NCBI GenBank assembly: GCA_003490025.1
Contig: DNJC01000029.1
Span: 1 to 55,060, forward strand
Reading direction: 5' to 3'
DNA length: 55,060 nt
DNA from: Geobacter sp.
GTDB lineage: Bacteria; Desulfobacterota; Desulfuromonadia; Geobacterales; Geobacteraceae
Shown: piece after piece, positions 43,714-52,697 of the stretch
Position numbering within the stretch: the stretch's first letter is position 1
How the letters are laid out: every line of letters starts with the position of its first letter
The notes under the pieces: model-generated
Databases searched by the model: none
The model's input: only the letters and a program-made list of their open reading frames with translations
What the model was told of the DNA's origin: nothing
Position numbers and translations under genes: made by a program

Positions 43714-43791
43714 GGGGCGTCTGGACGGAAGATCGTTCCTACGCTCCAGCGTGGGAATGCAAAGCCCCTGACGCTCCAGCGCAATTAAATA

Positions 43792-43825
43792 AAAAGGGGC
43801 TACAGAGAAATCTGTAGCCCCTTTT
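43792..43825. terminator. Bidirectional terminator
   Basis: AAAAGGGGCTACAGA and TCTGTAGCCCCTTTT form a perfect 15-bp stem with a 4-base loop, giving U-runs on both strands, between convergent genes. Confidence 0.9.
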
Positions 43826-43846
43826 GCTGCGGGTAGCTAAGGATTG

Positions 43847-44395
43847 TTACTTCCCGCCACCACCGGTGTCGGTACCACCGGTCCCGCCGGTGCCCATGCC
43901 ACCACCGGTGCCGGTACCGCCGGTCCCGCCAGTGCCGCCGGTACCCATCGTGCCGCCAGTCCCGGTCGTGCCGCCGGTGCCCATATCGCCGGTGCCCATG
44001 TCGCCGGTGCCCCTCTCCATCGTGCCGCCGGTACCCCTTTCTATGGTCGTACCGCCGGTGCCTCTATCCATTGTGCCACCAGTGCCCCTCTTCATGGTAC
44101 CGCCGGTGCCACTGGTCCCCTGGTCAGTGGTACCACCTGCGCCGGTACCCATCGTACCCGTTTCAGGGCCGACTCTCTCGACGGTGAAATCCTGCCTGGT
44201 ATAGCTATGAGCACCAAGGCCGGAACTCCTGCCTGTTTCGGTTGTGCCACCGGCAGCTGTACCGCTGTAGCTACCTACGTCGGAAGATGTTCCGGAATGC
44301 ATTCTGGCGCCGGCTGTGTAGCCTGTCCCAGCTGTCAATCCCATCATCCCCACCACAGCTATCGCGGTGAATATGACTCTTCTAACTGTTCTCAT
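43847..44395 (-). CDS. Secreted Gly/Thr-rich low-complexity repeat protein
   Basis: 182 residues with a signal peptide (MRTVRRVIFTAIAVVGMMGL, cleavage near TAGTGYTA). The mature chain has a short normal part containing YTRQDFTVERVGPETGT. About 100 residues of imperfect GTGGT/M repeats follow, e.g. RGTGGTMDRGTGGT, GTGDMGTGDMGTGG, ending GGGGK. GGAGG lies before the ATG. Such sequences form flexible, glycine-rich envelope or matrix proteins. Function unknown. The length of the repeat tract is probably variable. Confidence 0.75.
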   Translation of the reverse strand: MRTVRRVIFTAIAVVGMMGLTAGTGYTAGARMHSGTSSDVGSYSGTAAGGTTETGRSSGLGAHSYTRQDFTVERVGPETGTMGTGAGGTTDQGTSGTGGTMKRGTGGTMDRGTGGTTIERGTGGTMERGTGDMGTGDMGTGGTTGTGGTMGTGGTGGTGGTGTGGGMGTGGTGGTDTGGGGK

Positions 44396-44697
44396 GGTTT
44401 GACCTCCCTCTCCCCGGTTTCATCTGAAAGTCGGGGGTGTTCAGCCTGTTTTGCCGCATTTGCAGAAATGCGCCAAGGCACCGTGTCCTGTCGCCTCTGC
44501 GCCGTTGCCGCTCCTGATCCTTAACGGGCAGGAGCGGAAACCTGACTGCACTCTTGTATACAGTTGTTAACTCCAAGGTACCATAAACCATTAGAAAAAG
44601 TCAATTTTACCCATACGGGGCCGGTCCCGTGGCAGCGGTGTGTCCTGATATTGCGGGGGATTTCATGCGGCAGGAAGAAGCGCGAAGGTAAGGCCGG
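44396..44697. other. Gene-free stretch
   Basis: 302 bases with nothing recognisable; it holds the promoter of the Gly/Thr-rich protein gene. Confidence 0.4.
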
Positions 44698-45441
44698 CTA
44701 GCGTGCCGCGAAACCGTACCTGGTGAGAACGGAGCCGGCATCACTCCCCCTGAGGTATGCCAGGAGGGCCACCGCATCGCTGTTCTTTGCGCCGGCGGCG
44801 GAAAGCGCCATGGGATAGACCACCCTCGGGTATGACTCTGCCGGCACGGTGAAGAGTATCCTCGCCTTCTTCGCCTGGAGCGCGTCGGTGCGGTAGACGA
44901 ACGCTCCGTCCACCTCGCCGCGTTCGGCGTACATCAGGCACTCGCGCACGTCTTTTGCCATGACCAGTTTCTTCTGCAGTTGCCGGTCCAGCCCGGCCTT
45001 CTTCATCGCCTGCATGGCGTACTCCCCGGCCGGTACGCTCCTCGGGCTCCCAATGGCGATCCTTTCCAGTTTCAGCAGATCCTGAAGTTTCGAAGCCTTC
45101 CCCGGCGTCCCGGCGAAAACCAGCGTGTTGTAGCCGAAGGTGCCGATGCTTCCAGCCTGCACCAGTTTCCTTCCCTTCAGGTACTCCATCCACTCGACAT
45201 TGGCCGGGATGAAGATGTCGGCGGGCGCGCCGCTCTCTATCTGTTTCGCCAGTTGCCCCGAGCCGCCGTAATTCCTGGTGATCCTCACGCCGGGATGGCT
45301 GCGGACAAAGCGCTCGCAGAGTTCGTTAATGACCTCCTTGAGGCTCGCCGCCGCCGAGAGGCTCACCTCTCCGGCCAGGGCGGGGGCGACCAGTACGAGC
45401 AGCAACAACGAGACGAATAGCGTCTTCAGTACGAGGTTCAT
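44698..45441 (-). CDS. modA: Molybdate ABC transporter substrate-binding protein (ModA-like)
   Basis: 247 residues from the ATG at 45441, preceded by AAAGGAGGTACGCC. The signal peptide ends VLVAPALAGEV. ModA landmarks are SLSAAASLKEVINEL, RITRNYGGSGQLAKQIESGAPADIF, LERIAIGSPRSVPAGEYAM and a C-terminal GAKNSDAVALLAYLRGSDA. Periplasmic oxyanion receptor. No modB or modC gene is adjacent, so it is an orphan copy. Molybdate versus tungstate cannot be decided. Confidence 0.87.
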   Translation of the reverse strand: MNLVLKTLFVSLLLLVLVAPALAGEVSLSAAASLKEVINELCERFVRSHPGVRITRNYGGSGQLAKQIESGAPADIFIPANVEWMEYLKGRKLVQAGSIGTFGYNTLVFAGTPGKASKLQDLLKLERIAIGSPRSVPAGEYAMQAMKKAGLDRQLQKKLVMAKDVRECLMYAERGEVDGAFVYRTDALQAKKARILFTVPAESYPRVVYPMALSAAGAKNSDAVALLAYLRGSDAGSVLTRYGFAAR

Positions 45442-45593
45442 CCGGCGTACCTCCTTTGTTGACCTGACGCGGTTGGGAACGGTGCATCGGCCATGGCTGA
45501 CGGTCATGGTGATACATGAGCCGTGCCATCGATGCCGGCGATGGTAACTTGTTGTAATGATAAGGAGTTGCTGGAACGCAGCTGGGTCGGGAG

Positions 45594-45668
45594 GTAACGG
45601 CCTTGGCTAAAGAGGTTGCTACTGCCTGTATTGGAGGCAGGACTGAGCTTGAGCCAAGTTTTCGTTAC
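45594..45668. other. Nested inverted-repeat region, possible structured RNA
   Basis: Three nested complementary pairs occur: GTAACG (45594) with CGTTAC (45663), CTTGGCT (45602) with AGCCAAG (45652), and CTGCCT (45622) with AGGCAG (45635). Together they fold into one long interrupted hairpin, ~150 bases before the ModA-like gene and ~225 before the patatin gene. No known riboswitch class was recognised. Confidence 0.5.
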
Positions 45669-45892
45669 CGCTATGACTGTCTTTTCGCACACACTCTACG
45701 AACTCTGTCATTGTCCTCTCTCACACCACATCCGTCACACCGGAGAACCTTGCCTGTCTCAAAATAAGCTTTAACACATTAAAATATCTTGACAGTATGC
45801 CGGCACCTTGTACGCTAACCCTGTCCTCCAGCCCCCTCTCTCTGTCAGCAACGTGGTGCCTCAGTAACTGCCCGCACTGGAAAGGAGCGGAA

Positions 45893-48816
45893 ATGAAAGC
45901 AAAGACTACCTCCAGCGTCTCCCTTCGGGCGGTCCCGGAAAAGAGTTCGAGCCCCCCCTGGCGACTCTTGCCGCCGGGAGCACCGTTACCGTCCTCGACT
46001 GGGAAGGGGAGTGGCTGAGGGTGCGGAGTCCGGAGGTGGACGGCTACCTGCGGAACACCGACGTGACGATGGACGAGCACTACGAACTCCCCGAGGTGCT
46101 CCTGGAAGAGCTGATGCGGATAGAGGAGGAGCGGGGGGCAAAGAAGAAGGAGAGCGACTACGTCGTCGAGGGGGAGACCAGGGAGAACAGGTTTTTCAAC
46201 CTCCTCCCCATGCTCCACGGTGCCAGACTTTCCGCCTTGTGCCTCTCGGGCGGCGGCATACGGAGCGCCACCTTCAACCTCGGGGTGCTGCAGGGGCTTG
46301 CCAGGACCGGCGTGCTGAAGGAGACGGATTATCTCTCCACCGTCTCGGGAGGGGGGTATATCGGAAGCTGGCTCTCTTCCTGGATTTCGAGGGAGAAGGG
46401 GAGTTCCGCCGCAAGGGTGGAAAAGGTCGTCGGGATGCTCGCCGAGGAAGGGCACGACACGGCGAGCAGGGAGCCGTACCAGGTACGCTTCCTGCGCGAC
46501 TACAGTAACTACCTCACCCCCCGGGTCGGCATCTTCAGCATCGACACCTGGGCCATCATCGGAACCTACCTCCGGAACCTGCTTCTGAACTGGCTGGTGT
46601 TGATCCCTCTTCTTTTCACTTTCATGCTGGCGCCGAGGTTCCTGGTCGACCTCCTGGCAGGGGGCGCAAGCTACGGCGATGCCTCGCTCCTCTTCCTCGC
46701 CGCCGGCGCCCTTTTGGGCCTCTTCCCCATCGCCTACACGGTCATCGACCTGCCCAGCATCGGCAACGGAAAGCAGAAAAAGGGAAGCTTCATCATCTTC
46801 TTCCTGACCCCCCTCCTACTGATGGCCTGCGCCCTCTCCGCCTACTGGGGGTGCATGTTCCTTCCCGGCTGCCACCGGCTCCCCGATGCATGGAACTTCG
46901 CCTATTTCGGCATGGCGGTGCATCTCGGCGGGTGGGTGGCGGGGATCGCCTGGCTCTTCTTCAGGAAGGTGACCCGGCCGCTCCTCCCGCTCGCGGTCTT
47001 CCTCGTCTGCGCAGCCGGGACCGGTGTCGTGGCGGGATGGTTCGGCTGGATCGTGGCGGCGAAGATCCTCCCGGCGCTACTGGAAAGTGAGGTGTATCCC
47101 CATCTTCTCTATGCCACGGTGTCGGTTCCTTTCATTCTTGCCGACTATCTGCTGACCGGGGCGCTCATGGTGGCGCTCCTCTCCAGGTTCACCGGCGACC
47201 AGGACCGGGAATGGTGGGGGCGGGCCGCCGGCATCGGGATACTGGTGACGCTTGCCTGGCTGGCGCTCATGGCTGCCGTCATCTACGGCCCCTGGCTGAT
47301 CCTCCCCGACTCCCGGGGATTCTGGAAGTGGCTCTACATGGCGATCTGCGCCGGTGCGGGTATCGCAACGGCGATGTTCGGGAGGGGGTCCTCATCCCCC
47401 ACGCTGCGCCCCGGGGTCTCCATGGGGAAGCTGCGCACAAGGCTTCCCGCCGCCGCGGCCGTGATCTTTCTCCTGTTCCTGGTGCAGTCCCTCTCTCTGC
47501 TCGCCACGCTCCTGCTCTGGATGGGAAGGCACAGCTTCGGGTTATTCTTCTGCCTCCCGGGGATCTCCGGCTGTCCTCCGCTTCCCGGGATGGGAAGCGC
47601 CGGTTTCGGCCTCGACTTCCAGACCCATCTCCACCTGCTTTGCAGCGCGCCGGTCGGCTGCGTGGCGGCACTCGCCGCCGTTTCCGCCGCGGCTGCTCTC
47701 GTCATGGGGGCGCTGGTCGACATCAACAACTTCTCCATGCACGCCATGTATCGCAACCGGCTGGTCAGATGCTACCTGGGCGCGGCGCGCAACAAGGACC
47801 AGAGGAAGCGAAACCCCTTCACCGGCTTTGACGAGAATGACGACCGGCTCATGACCGATCTCCCCAAGCGCCCCTTCCACGTGGTGAGCATGGCGTGGAA
47901 CCTGGTCAAGGGGAAACGGCTGGCGTGGCAGCAGCGGAAGGCGGCCTCCTTCACCATGTCCCCACTTTTCGCCGGGAGCGACATCGTAGTAGATCCCCCC
48001 AGCGGCAGTGGGTGCGAGCCGGGGGGCTTCCGGTACATCGGCGAGTACGGAGCCGGCAAGGTCGCACGGGCGCACCGGCCGATGCTTCTCGGGACGGCCA
48101 TGGCCATCTCCGGCGCGGCGGCGAGCCCCAACATGGGGTACCATTCCTCACCGCTGGTGACCTTCGTGATGGCGTTTTTTAACGTGAGGCTCGGGTGGTG
48201 GCTCGGGAACCCGGGGGACGGGATGGGGAACGCGTGGCGCATGGCCTCCCCGGGCCTCGCGGTGCGCCCGCTTCTGAAGGAGACCTTCGGGCTGACACAG
48301 GAGGAGAGCAACGACATCTATCTCTCGGACGGCGGCCACTTCGAGAACCTGGCCCTGTACGAGATGGTGCGCAGACGCTGCCGCTACATCATAGCCTGCG
48401 ACGCCGGCTGCGACTGCGACTCCACCTTCCAGGACCTGGGGAACGCGATCGACATAGACTTCAGCGCCGTCCTCGCCAAGAAGTCCCACTTCGCCGTGGG
48501 GACCGTCAACTATGCCTGCTGCGACCAAAGGGAGGAGGGGGAAAAGGTCGAGGACGGGATGTTCCTCTACATCAAGCCGGTGCTGACCGGGGACGAGCCG
48601 GTGGACCTGTTCAACTACTCGAAAATGCACGGCGAGTTCCCGCACGAGTCGACGGGGGACCAGTGGTTCGACGAGGCGCAGTTCGAGAGCTACCGCAAAC
48701 TCGGCATGCACTCGGTGGCGGAACTGGGCAAGGGGGGGAAGCTCGACCTGGAGGAGCTTTTCGCCAGGGCGGCGAGGCTGCACAGGGGGGCGGTGCGCAA
48801 GGCGAAGGGGGCGTAG
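45893..48816 (+). CDS. Membrane-inserted patatin-like protein with frameshifted SH3 N-terminus
   Basis: From a GTG at 46021 the frame gives 931 residues. The patatin loop is LCLSGGGIRSATFNLGVLQG, the Ser is in YLSTVSGGGYIGSWLSSW (about 117), and the Asp is in IYLSDGGHFENLALYE (about 765). Between them lie about nine membrane helices (~175-575). The true start is probably the ATG at 45893 (AAAGGAG upstream). It begins SVSLRA and, after a missing base near 45930, continues GPGKEFEPPLATLAAGST in the downstream frame, forming a bacterial SH3 domain. It is either a frameshifted gene or a sequencing error. Confidence 0.85.
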
Positions 48817-48859
48817 AAGGAAGGGCTTTGTTGTTGACAACTATGCGAGCTTACGCGAT

Positions 48860-48976
48860 CTCTCCCTCGCCCTCCGGGAGAGGGTTGGGGTGAGGGAGCC
48901 TGCCGCGGGCAACGCGCTCCCTTTGTGGCTGCGCCCTCACCCCTGCCCCTCTCCCAAAGGGCGAGGGGAAAGAGGT
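48860..48976. repeat. Pair of inverted CTCCC-type intergenic repeats
   Basis: CTCTCCCTCGCCCTCCGGGA...TGAGGGAG at 48860-48898 is repeated in inverted orientation at 48932-48976 (CCCTCACCCCTGCCCCTCTC). Together they form a large palindrome with a ~33-base centre between convergent genes. Confidence 0.7.
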
Positions 48977-48983
48977 TGCCGGA

Positions 48984-49832
48984 CTACAGCTCGACCAGGT
49001 AATCGGCCTCACTCATGCCGGCGTTGCCGATGTTCAGCTGCGGCGTCTCGGGGAGGATTACGGTGCAGGAGAGCTTGCTGCGGAGGCGCTGCAACTGGTC
49101 CGGGATGGCGTACTTGACGGCGTGCCAGATGCCGGTGAGCCCGACCAGCTTCCGTCCGGGATGCCCCTCCACGTAGCGCGCCACGTTCACCGCCATGCCG
49201 CTGTTGCGCACCGTCTGGGCCTCGCAGAAGTTGCTGAACATCTTCCCCTTCTGGAGGTGGTGCGGGATCTGCTGGAAGGTCTTTTTAAGCATGGCGATCT
49301 GCGGGTTGTTGAGGTCGCAGCTGGTCCCTTCGGGGAGGTCCTTCCTCTCCTCTCGGGTGAGGGCGTCGAAACCCTGCTGCGAGACCTTTTTGACGATGGC
49401 GAGCGGGACGTTCAGCGCCACCATCGGGATCCGGTTCCCGCGGGCGAAAAGGAAGATGTCCCGGTACATGTACCAGTCGGGCGACCAGTTCGCCTCGAAC
49501 ACCTCCTGCATCTCCGGCTCGCTCAGCGTCCCCTTGATCCAGCCGTCCAGGTGCTGCTGGTGGTCCGCCGAGATCATCTCCAGCCCGATGGCGAGCGGGA
49601 GCTTGCCGGCGACCAGGGAGCGGATCACGTCGAGCTGCAGGTCGTGATGGTCCTTGCTGTCATGCACCTCGCCGATCAGTATCAGGTCGGAGGCACCGGC
49701 GATCGAGGCGAGCTGGGAAAGGGTGACGGTCTGCCGGTCGCTCGTGCGGGTGATGATGGTATGGGCGCAGGCCTCACCGGCGAACCCGGCAAGAAGGTAA
49801 AAGATGATGAAAAATCTCGGTATCCAGGACAT
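48984..49832 (-). CDS. ChaN-family (DUF399) envelope protein
   Basis: About 282 residues from the ATG at 49832, where a signal peptide starts (MSWIPRFFIIFYLLAGF, cleavage near EACA). Family motifs are LILIGEVHDSKDHHDLQLDVI, LAIGLEMISADHQQHLDGWI, WYMYRDIFLFARGNRIPMVALNVP and the C-terminal GIWHAVKYAIPDQL. ChaN-like proteins are heme-binding lipoproteins in some bacteria; no perfect lipobox is seen here. The open frame continues 29 codons upstream into a kinase remnant, which is not part of this protein. Confidence 0.85.
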   Translation of the reverse strand: MSWIPRFFIIFYLLAGFAGEACAHTIITRTSDRQTVTLSQLASIAGASDLILIGEVHDSKDHHDLQLDVIRSLVAGKLPLAIGLEMISADHQQHLDGWIKGTLSEPEMQEVFEANWSPDWYMYRDIFLFARGNRIPMVALNVPLAIVKKVSQQGFDALTREERKDLPEGTSCDLNNPQIAMLKKTFQQIPHHLQKGKMFSNFCEAQTVRNSGMAVNVARYVEGHPGRKLVGLTGIWHAVKYAIPDQLQRLRSKLSCTVILPETPQLNIGNAGMSEADYLVEL

Positions 49833-49847
49833 CGATCCACCCCCCTC

Positions 49848-49919
49848 TGCGCGGTGCCAGACCTCGACCCTGAACTCGGCGCCGCCGTTCACGTTGCGTA
49901 CGGTGAGACGTCCTCCCAT
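49848..49919 (-). pseudogene. C-terminal remnant of a histidine kinase
   Basis: Encodes MGGRLTVRNVNGGAEFRVEV, almost identical to the C-terminus of the 3743-6148 kinase (MGGRLTVRNTAEGAEFRIEV). The rest of the kinase is absent upstream. It is in frame with the ChaN-like gene. Confidence 0.8.
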
Positions 49920-50029
49920 GTAGTTGGCATCGACAAATTCTAGCAGATGGCTGGGGAGGGACCAGCGAAAAGTTCCGCGCCCAAAGGGGCGTCGCCGGAT
50001 CGCGATCCCGGTCGGTTACGGGGAGCGCT

Positions 50030-51958
50030 TCAGAAGTAGCGGTGCGCGAGGAGGACGGCTTCGGGGACGCCGTGGCCGCCGACCCGGGTGAAGGCGCAGT
50101 CGAACGACAGGCTGCTGTTGCGGAAAAGACGGAAACTCTGGGCCAGCGTCCCCTTCAGTGCGACCCGCTCGTCACCAAGGAGGTACGCGAAGCCCCCCCC
50201 TTGCAGCTGCACCTTCCACCGGTCATTCACCTGCTCCAGGACCCCGAGGGTCACCCCCGGTCCCGCCGCGACCTTGCCCCGGAAGCGCTTCCCGGCGTTC
50301 AGGTCCAGCTCCGCGAAGGCGTACACGATGCCGTCGCCCGGCGTGCGGGCCGAGAAACCGCCGCCGGTGTTGAGCCTGAAGATCAGGGAGTCCCTGCCGC
50401 CCCTCATCGGCTCAGTGTCCCATCCCGTGGCGATCTTCCAGGAGTACGGCTTGAAGAAGCGGTCCCGCGGCGCGGTGGAGACGATGTCCAGCAGATGCAG
50501 GGTCTTCAGCCAGAGCCGGCCCGGCCCCGGGGAGTAGGCGAGCGCCGTGTCGAGGTACCTGATCTGCGCCCCCCTCAGGTACCCCTGGTCGGGATCGAGC
50601 AGGCTGTGGAACCCCGGCTGGAGCTCCGCCTCGCCGTACCACTCCCCCCGTCGCACGCCGACTCCCGCACCGATCCTGGTGGCCCTGTGTCCCACATCGT
50701 GGGGCGGTGGCGGCTGTATGGCGTAGCTCTCCTCGTTCCCCTTCCCGTAGGCGCTTCGCTCCGACAGGATCTTCAGGTACAGCTTCGAGTAGGCGTCGTG
50801 GTCCAGCTCCTTGCCGGCGTACCTCAACTGGAGCGTCTCGGCGGCGAGGTCGAGCATCCCCCTCCTTGCCGCCTCGGTATGATCCCCCTCCCTGACGCTC
50901 TCCGGGGCGCGCCTCCCCCGGGCCAGCTCCAGCGCCGCCTGCTGCTCGTCGGCTGAGAGCAGGGAGGCCATCTGCGTCATCCTCGCCCCCTGCGAGGGAC
51001 GATACACCGCCTCCTCCAGAATGCCGCTTTCCCTGGCGATATCTATCGTATTGGTGGGGAGGACCAGCGTCCCGGTCCTGTCGGTCAACTGAAGCGTCGG
51101 ACGGGCCGCCTCGATCAGGAACAGGAGGTTGAACGAGCAGTTCTCGTCCAGGAAATAGTACTCGGAGGAGATCCGCTCCAGCTCCAGCGTGTGCAGCAGC
51201 ATCCTGTCCACCTCTTCCTGCGAGAGCTTCAGTCGATACTCCCACATGTCCCTGTGCTCGAGGTCGCTGTACTCCTTCACCTTCAGGTAGTACGGCATCA
51301 GTGAGTAGTATCCCTTGTACTTCCCGAAGATCCCCTTGTAGGCGTAGATGAAGCCGTTCACGTCGGTGGCGTCGGCCGCGTAGTTGACCGCGTAGGAGAT
51401 GAGGCTGCTCTTGCTGCTGCCGTCGATCCGCAGCAGGGTGTGCCCGAACATCGACGCGGGACTGTTGATGTGCCCGACCGGGAACACCAGGACAGCGGAA
51501 CGGGCGTCGACGGTTTCGATCAGCTTCCGCTGTTGCTGGCAGGAGGGGAGGGGAAGCGTGGATGGATCGATCTGAAGCTCCTCCGTGAGCCACCTGAGGC
51601 GTGCAGGAAAGCGGCAGATCGGGTGCTCTCCCTCTATCCCCGGAGGTTGGAAGAAACCTGCCAGCGTGGCTTGAAGCTCTTCTCTCGGGTCGGTCGGGCC
51701 TGCGGGAGAGAGGAAGAAGTTGGGGTCGGAGATCCTGCTTTTATAGCCGCCGGTGATGGTTTTCTTGTAATGGAGCAGTATCTGCCAGTTCCTTCGCGCC
51801 GAAAGATCGAGCGCGTCCGCCTTTTCCTGGAGCTTCTTCAGGGATGAACCGGCATCGGCGGCTGCCGCCGGGACCGGAGCCGACAGTGCGAGGAGACAGA
51901 GTGCTGGAAAGAGGGCGCCGTAAAGGATTCTGCCGAGAAAGGAGCAACCGATAGTCAT
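50030..51958 (-). CDS. DUF4105 (Lnb-type) periplasmic/envelope protein
   Basis: About 642 residues from the ATG at 51958. A longer TTG start would lie inside a repeat, while this one begins a good signal peptide (MTIGCSFLGRILYGALFPAL, cleavage after PAAAA). The DUF4105 core includes VLVFPVGHINSPASMFGHTLLRID, YAVNYAADATDVNGFIYAYKG, YYLKVKEYSDLEHRDMWEY and FLDENCSFNLLFLIEA (Cys in NC, His in GH). The C-terminal ~250 residues look like a beta-barrel domain ending in RYF. Lnb-type domains are proposed cysteine hydrolases. Downstream of the DUF3015 gene, probably one operon. Confidence 0.82.
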   Translation of the reverse strand: MTIGCSFLGRILYGALFPALCLLALSAPVPAAAADAGSSLKKLQEKADALDLSARRNWQILLHYKKTITGGYKSRISDPNFFLSPAGPTDPREELQATLAGFFQPPGIEGEHPICRFPARLRWLTEELQIDPSTLPLPSCQQQRKLIETVDARSAVLVFPVGHINSPASMFGHTLLRIDGSSKSSLISYAVNYAADATDVNGFIYAYKGIFGKYKGYYSLMPYYLKVKEYSDLEHRDMWEYRLKLSQEEVDRMLLHTLELERISSEYYFLDENCSFNLLFLIEAARPTLQLTDRTGTLVLPTNTIDIARESGILEEAVYRPSQGARMTQMASLLSADEQQAALELARGRRAPESVREGDHTEAARRGMLDLAAETLQLRYAGKELDHDAYSKLYLKILSERSAYGKGNEESYAIQPPPPHDVGHRATRIGAGVGVRRGEWYGEAELQPGFHSLLDPDQGYLRGAQIRYLDTALAYSPGPGRLWLKTLHLLDIVSTAPRDRFFKPYSWKIATGWDTEPMRGGRDSLIFRLNTGGGFSARTPGDGIVYAFAELDLNAGKRFRGKVAAGPGVTLGVLEQVNDRWKVQLQGGGFAYLLGDERVALKGTLAQSFRLFRNSSLSFDCAFTRVGGHGVPEAVLLAHRYF

Positions 51959-52020
51959 AAAATATGTCCAGTACTCATAGCAGGTCGTTGACTCCCTCCC
52001 CTTCAAGGCGCCCCCAAGAA

Positions 52021-52488
52021 TCAGTTCTTGCTGACGGCCACTACGTTGTCGATGACCTCGGCCAGGACAACCTTGTCCGAGGTGAAGATCTTGCCGAAGT
52101 TCGCCTGCAGGTTCGCCTTGTAGGCGTCGCTCTGCGCGGGGGCCACGCCGAGCATCTCGACGAAGGTGTCGAGGGTCTCGCCTTTGCCCATGGCGATTTC
52201 CTTGGCCAGGTTGTCCATGTTGGAGCGGACGAAGTGGTTCAGTTTTTCGTTCTGCACGATATCGCTCGGCTGCTGGCAGTCAGAGGTGCCGGAGCTGATG
52301 CCGAAGGTCTGGGTCCCGGTACTGCCGTTGGTGGTCGACTGCAGCACCTGCAGCACGATGGAGTTGTCCGCCTTGTTCTGGAACAACATGGTGCCCAGGC
52401 CGCACCCGGTATTGGTGTGCGCTTGGGCGGCGAGTGCCGCATTGGAAGCTAGAAGAGTCAGTGCGAATCCCGCTAGAACCTTTTTCAT
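52021..52488 (-). CDS. DUF3015 secreted protein
   Basis: 155 residues. The signal peptide ends SNAALAA. DUF3015 features are TGCGLGTMLFQNKADNSIVLQVLQ, GTQTFGISSGTSDC and the C-terminal FTSDKVVLAEVIDNVVAVS. AAAAAGGAGAAAGG provides the ribosome site. The DUF4105 gene follows 62 bases later on the same strand, the usual genomic partner in proteobacteria. Periplasmic, function unknown. Confidence 0.88.
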   Translation of the reverse strand: MKKVLAGFALTLLASNAALAAQAHTNTGCGLGTMLFQNKADNSIVLQVLQSTTNGSTGTQTFGISSGTSDCQQPSDIVQNEKLNHFVRSNMDNLAKEIAMGKGETLDTFVEMLGVAPAQSDAYKANLQANFGKIFTSDKVVLAEVIDNVVAVSKN

Positions 52489-52624
52489 GGCCTTTCTCCT
52501 TTTTGTTAAAAAAGATTCACAAAGTATAGGGGATGCCCATCTCCTGTCAATACTGCTAGTTGCAGGCCACGAGATTGGCTTTGAGCCTCGGTAAAGAGCT
52601 GCGGTCTCTGCTTCCAGCGGAAAA

Positions 52625-52658
52625 CAAAAAGCCCCCCTTCCGGTTCAGAAAGGGGGCG
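52625..52658 (-). terminator. Terminator of the purine-salvage operon
   Basis: On the minus strand GCCCCCTTTC...GGAAGGGGGGC is followed by TTTTTGTTTT, 40 bases after the permease stop. Confidence 0.85.
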
Positions 52659-52697
52659 CATCGGTTCGGTCAATTCTCTGCCGTCGCCGGCACGGGT

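Noticed and set aside
45594..45668. Molybdenum-cofactor riboswitch upstream of the ModA-like gene
   Set aside because: The location is attractive, but the characteristic conserved core could not be found; kept only as an unassigned structured region.
46011..46508. 165-codon plus-strand ORF overlapping the patatin start
   Set aside because: Arg/Gly-rich frame with no domain, overlapping the clear patatin motif in another frame.
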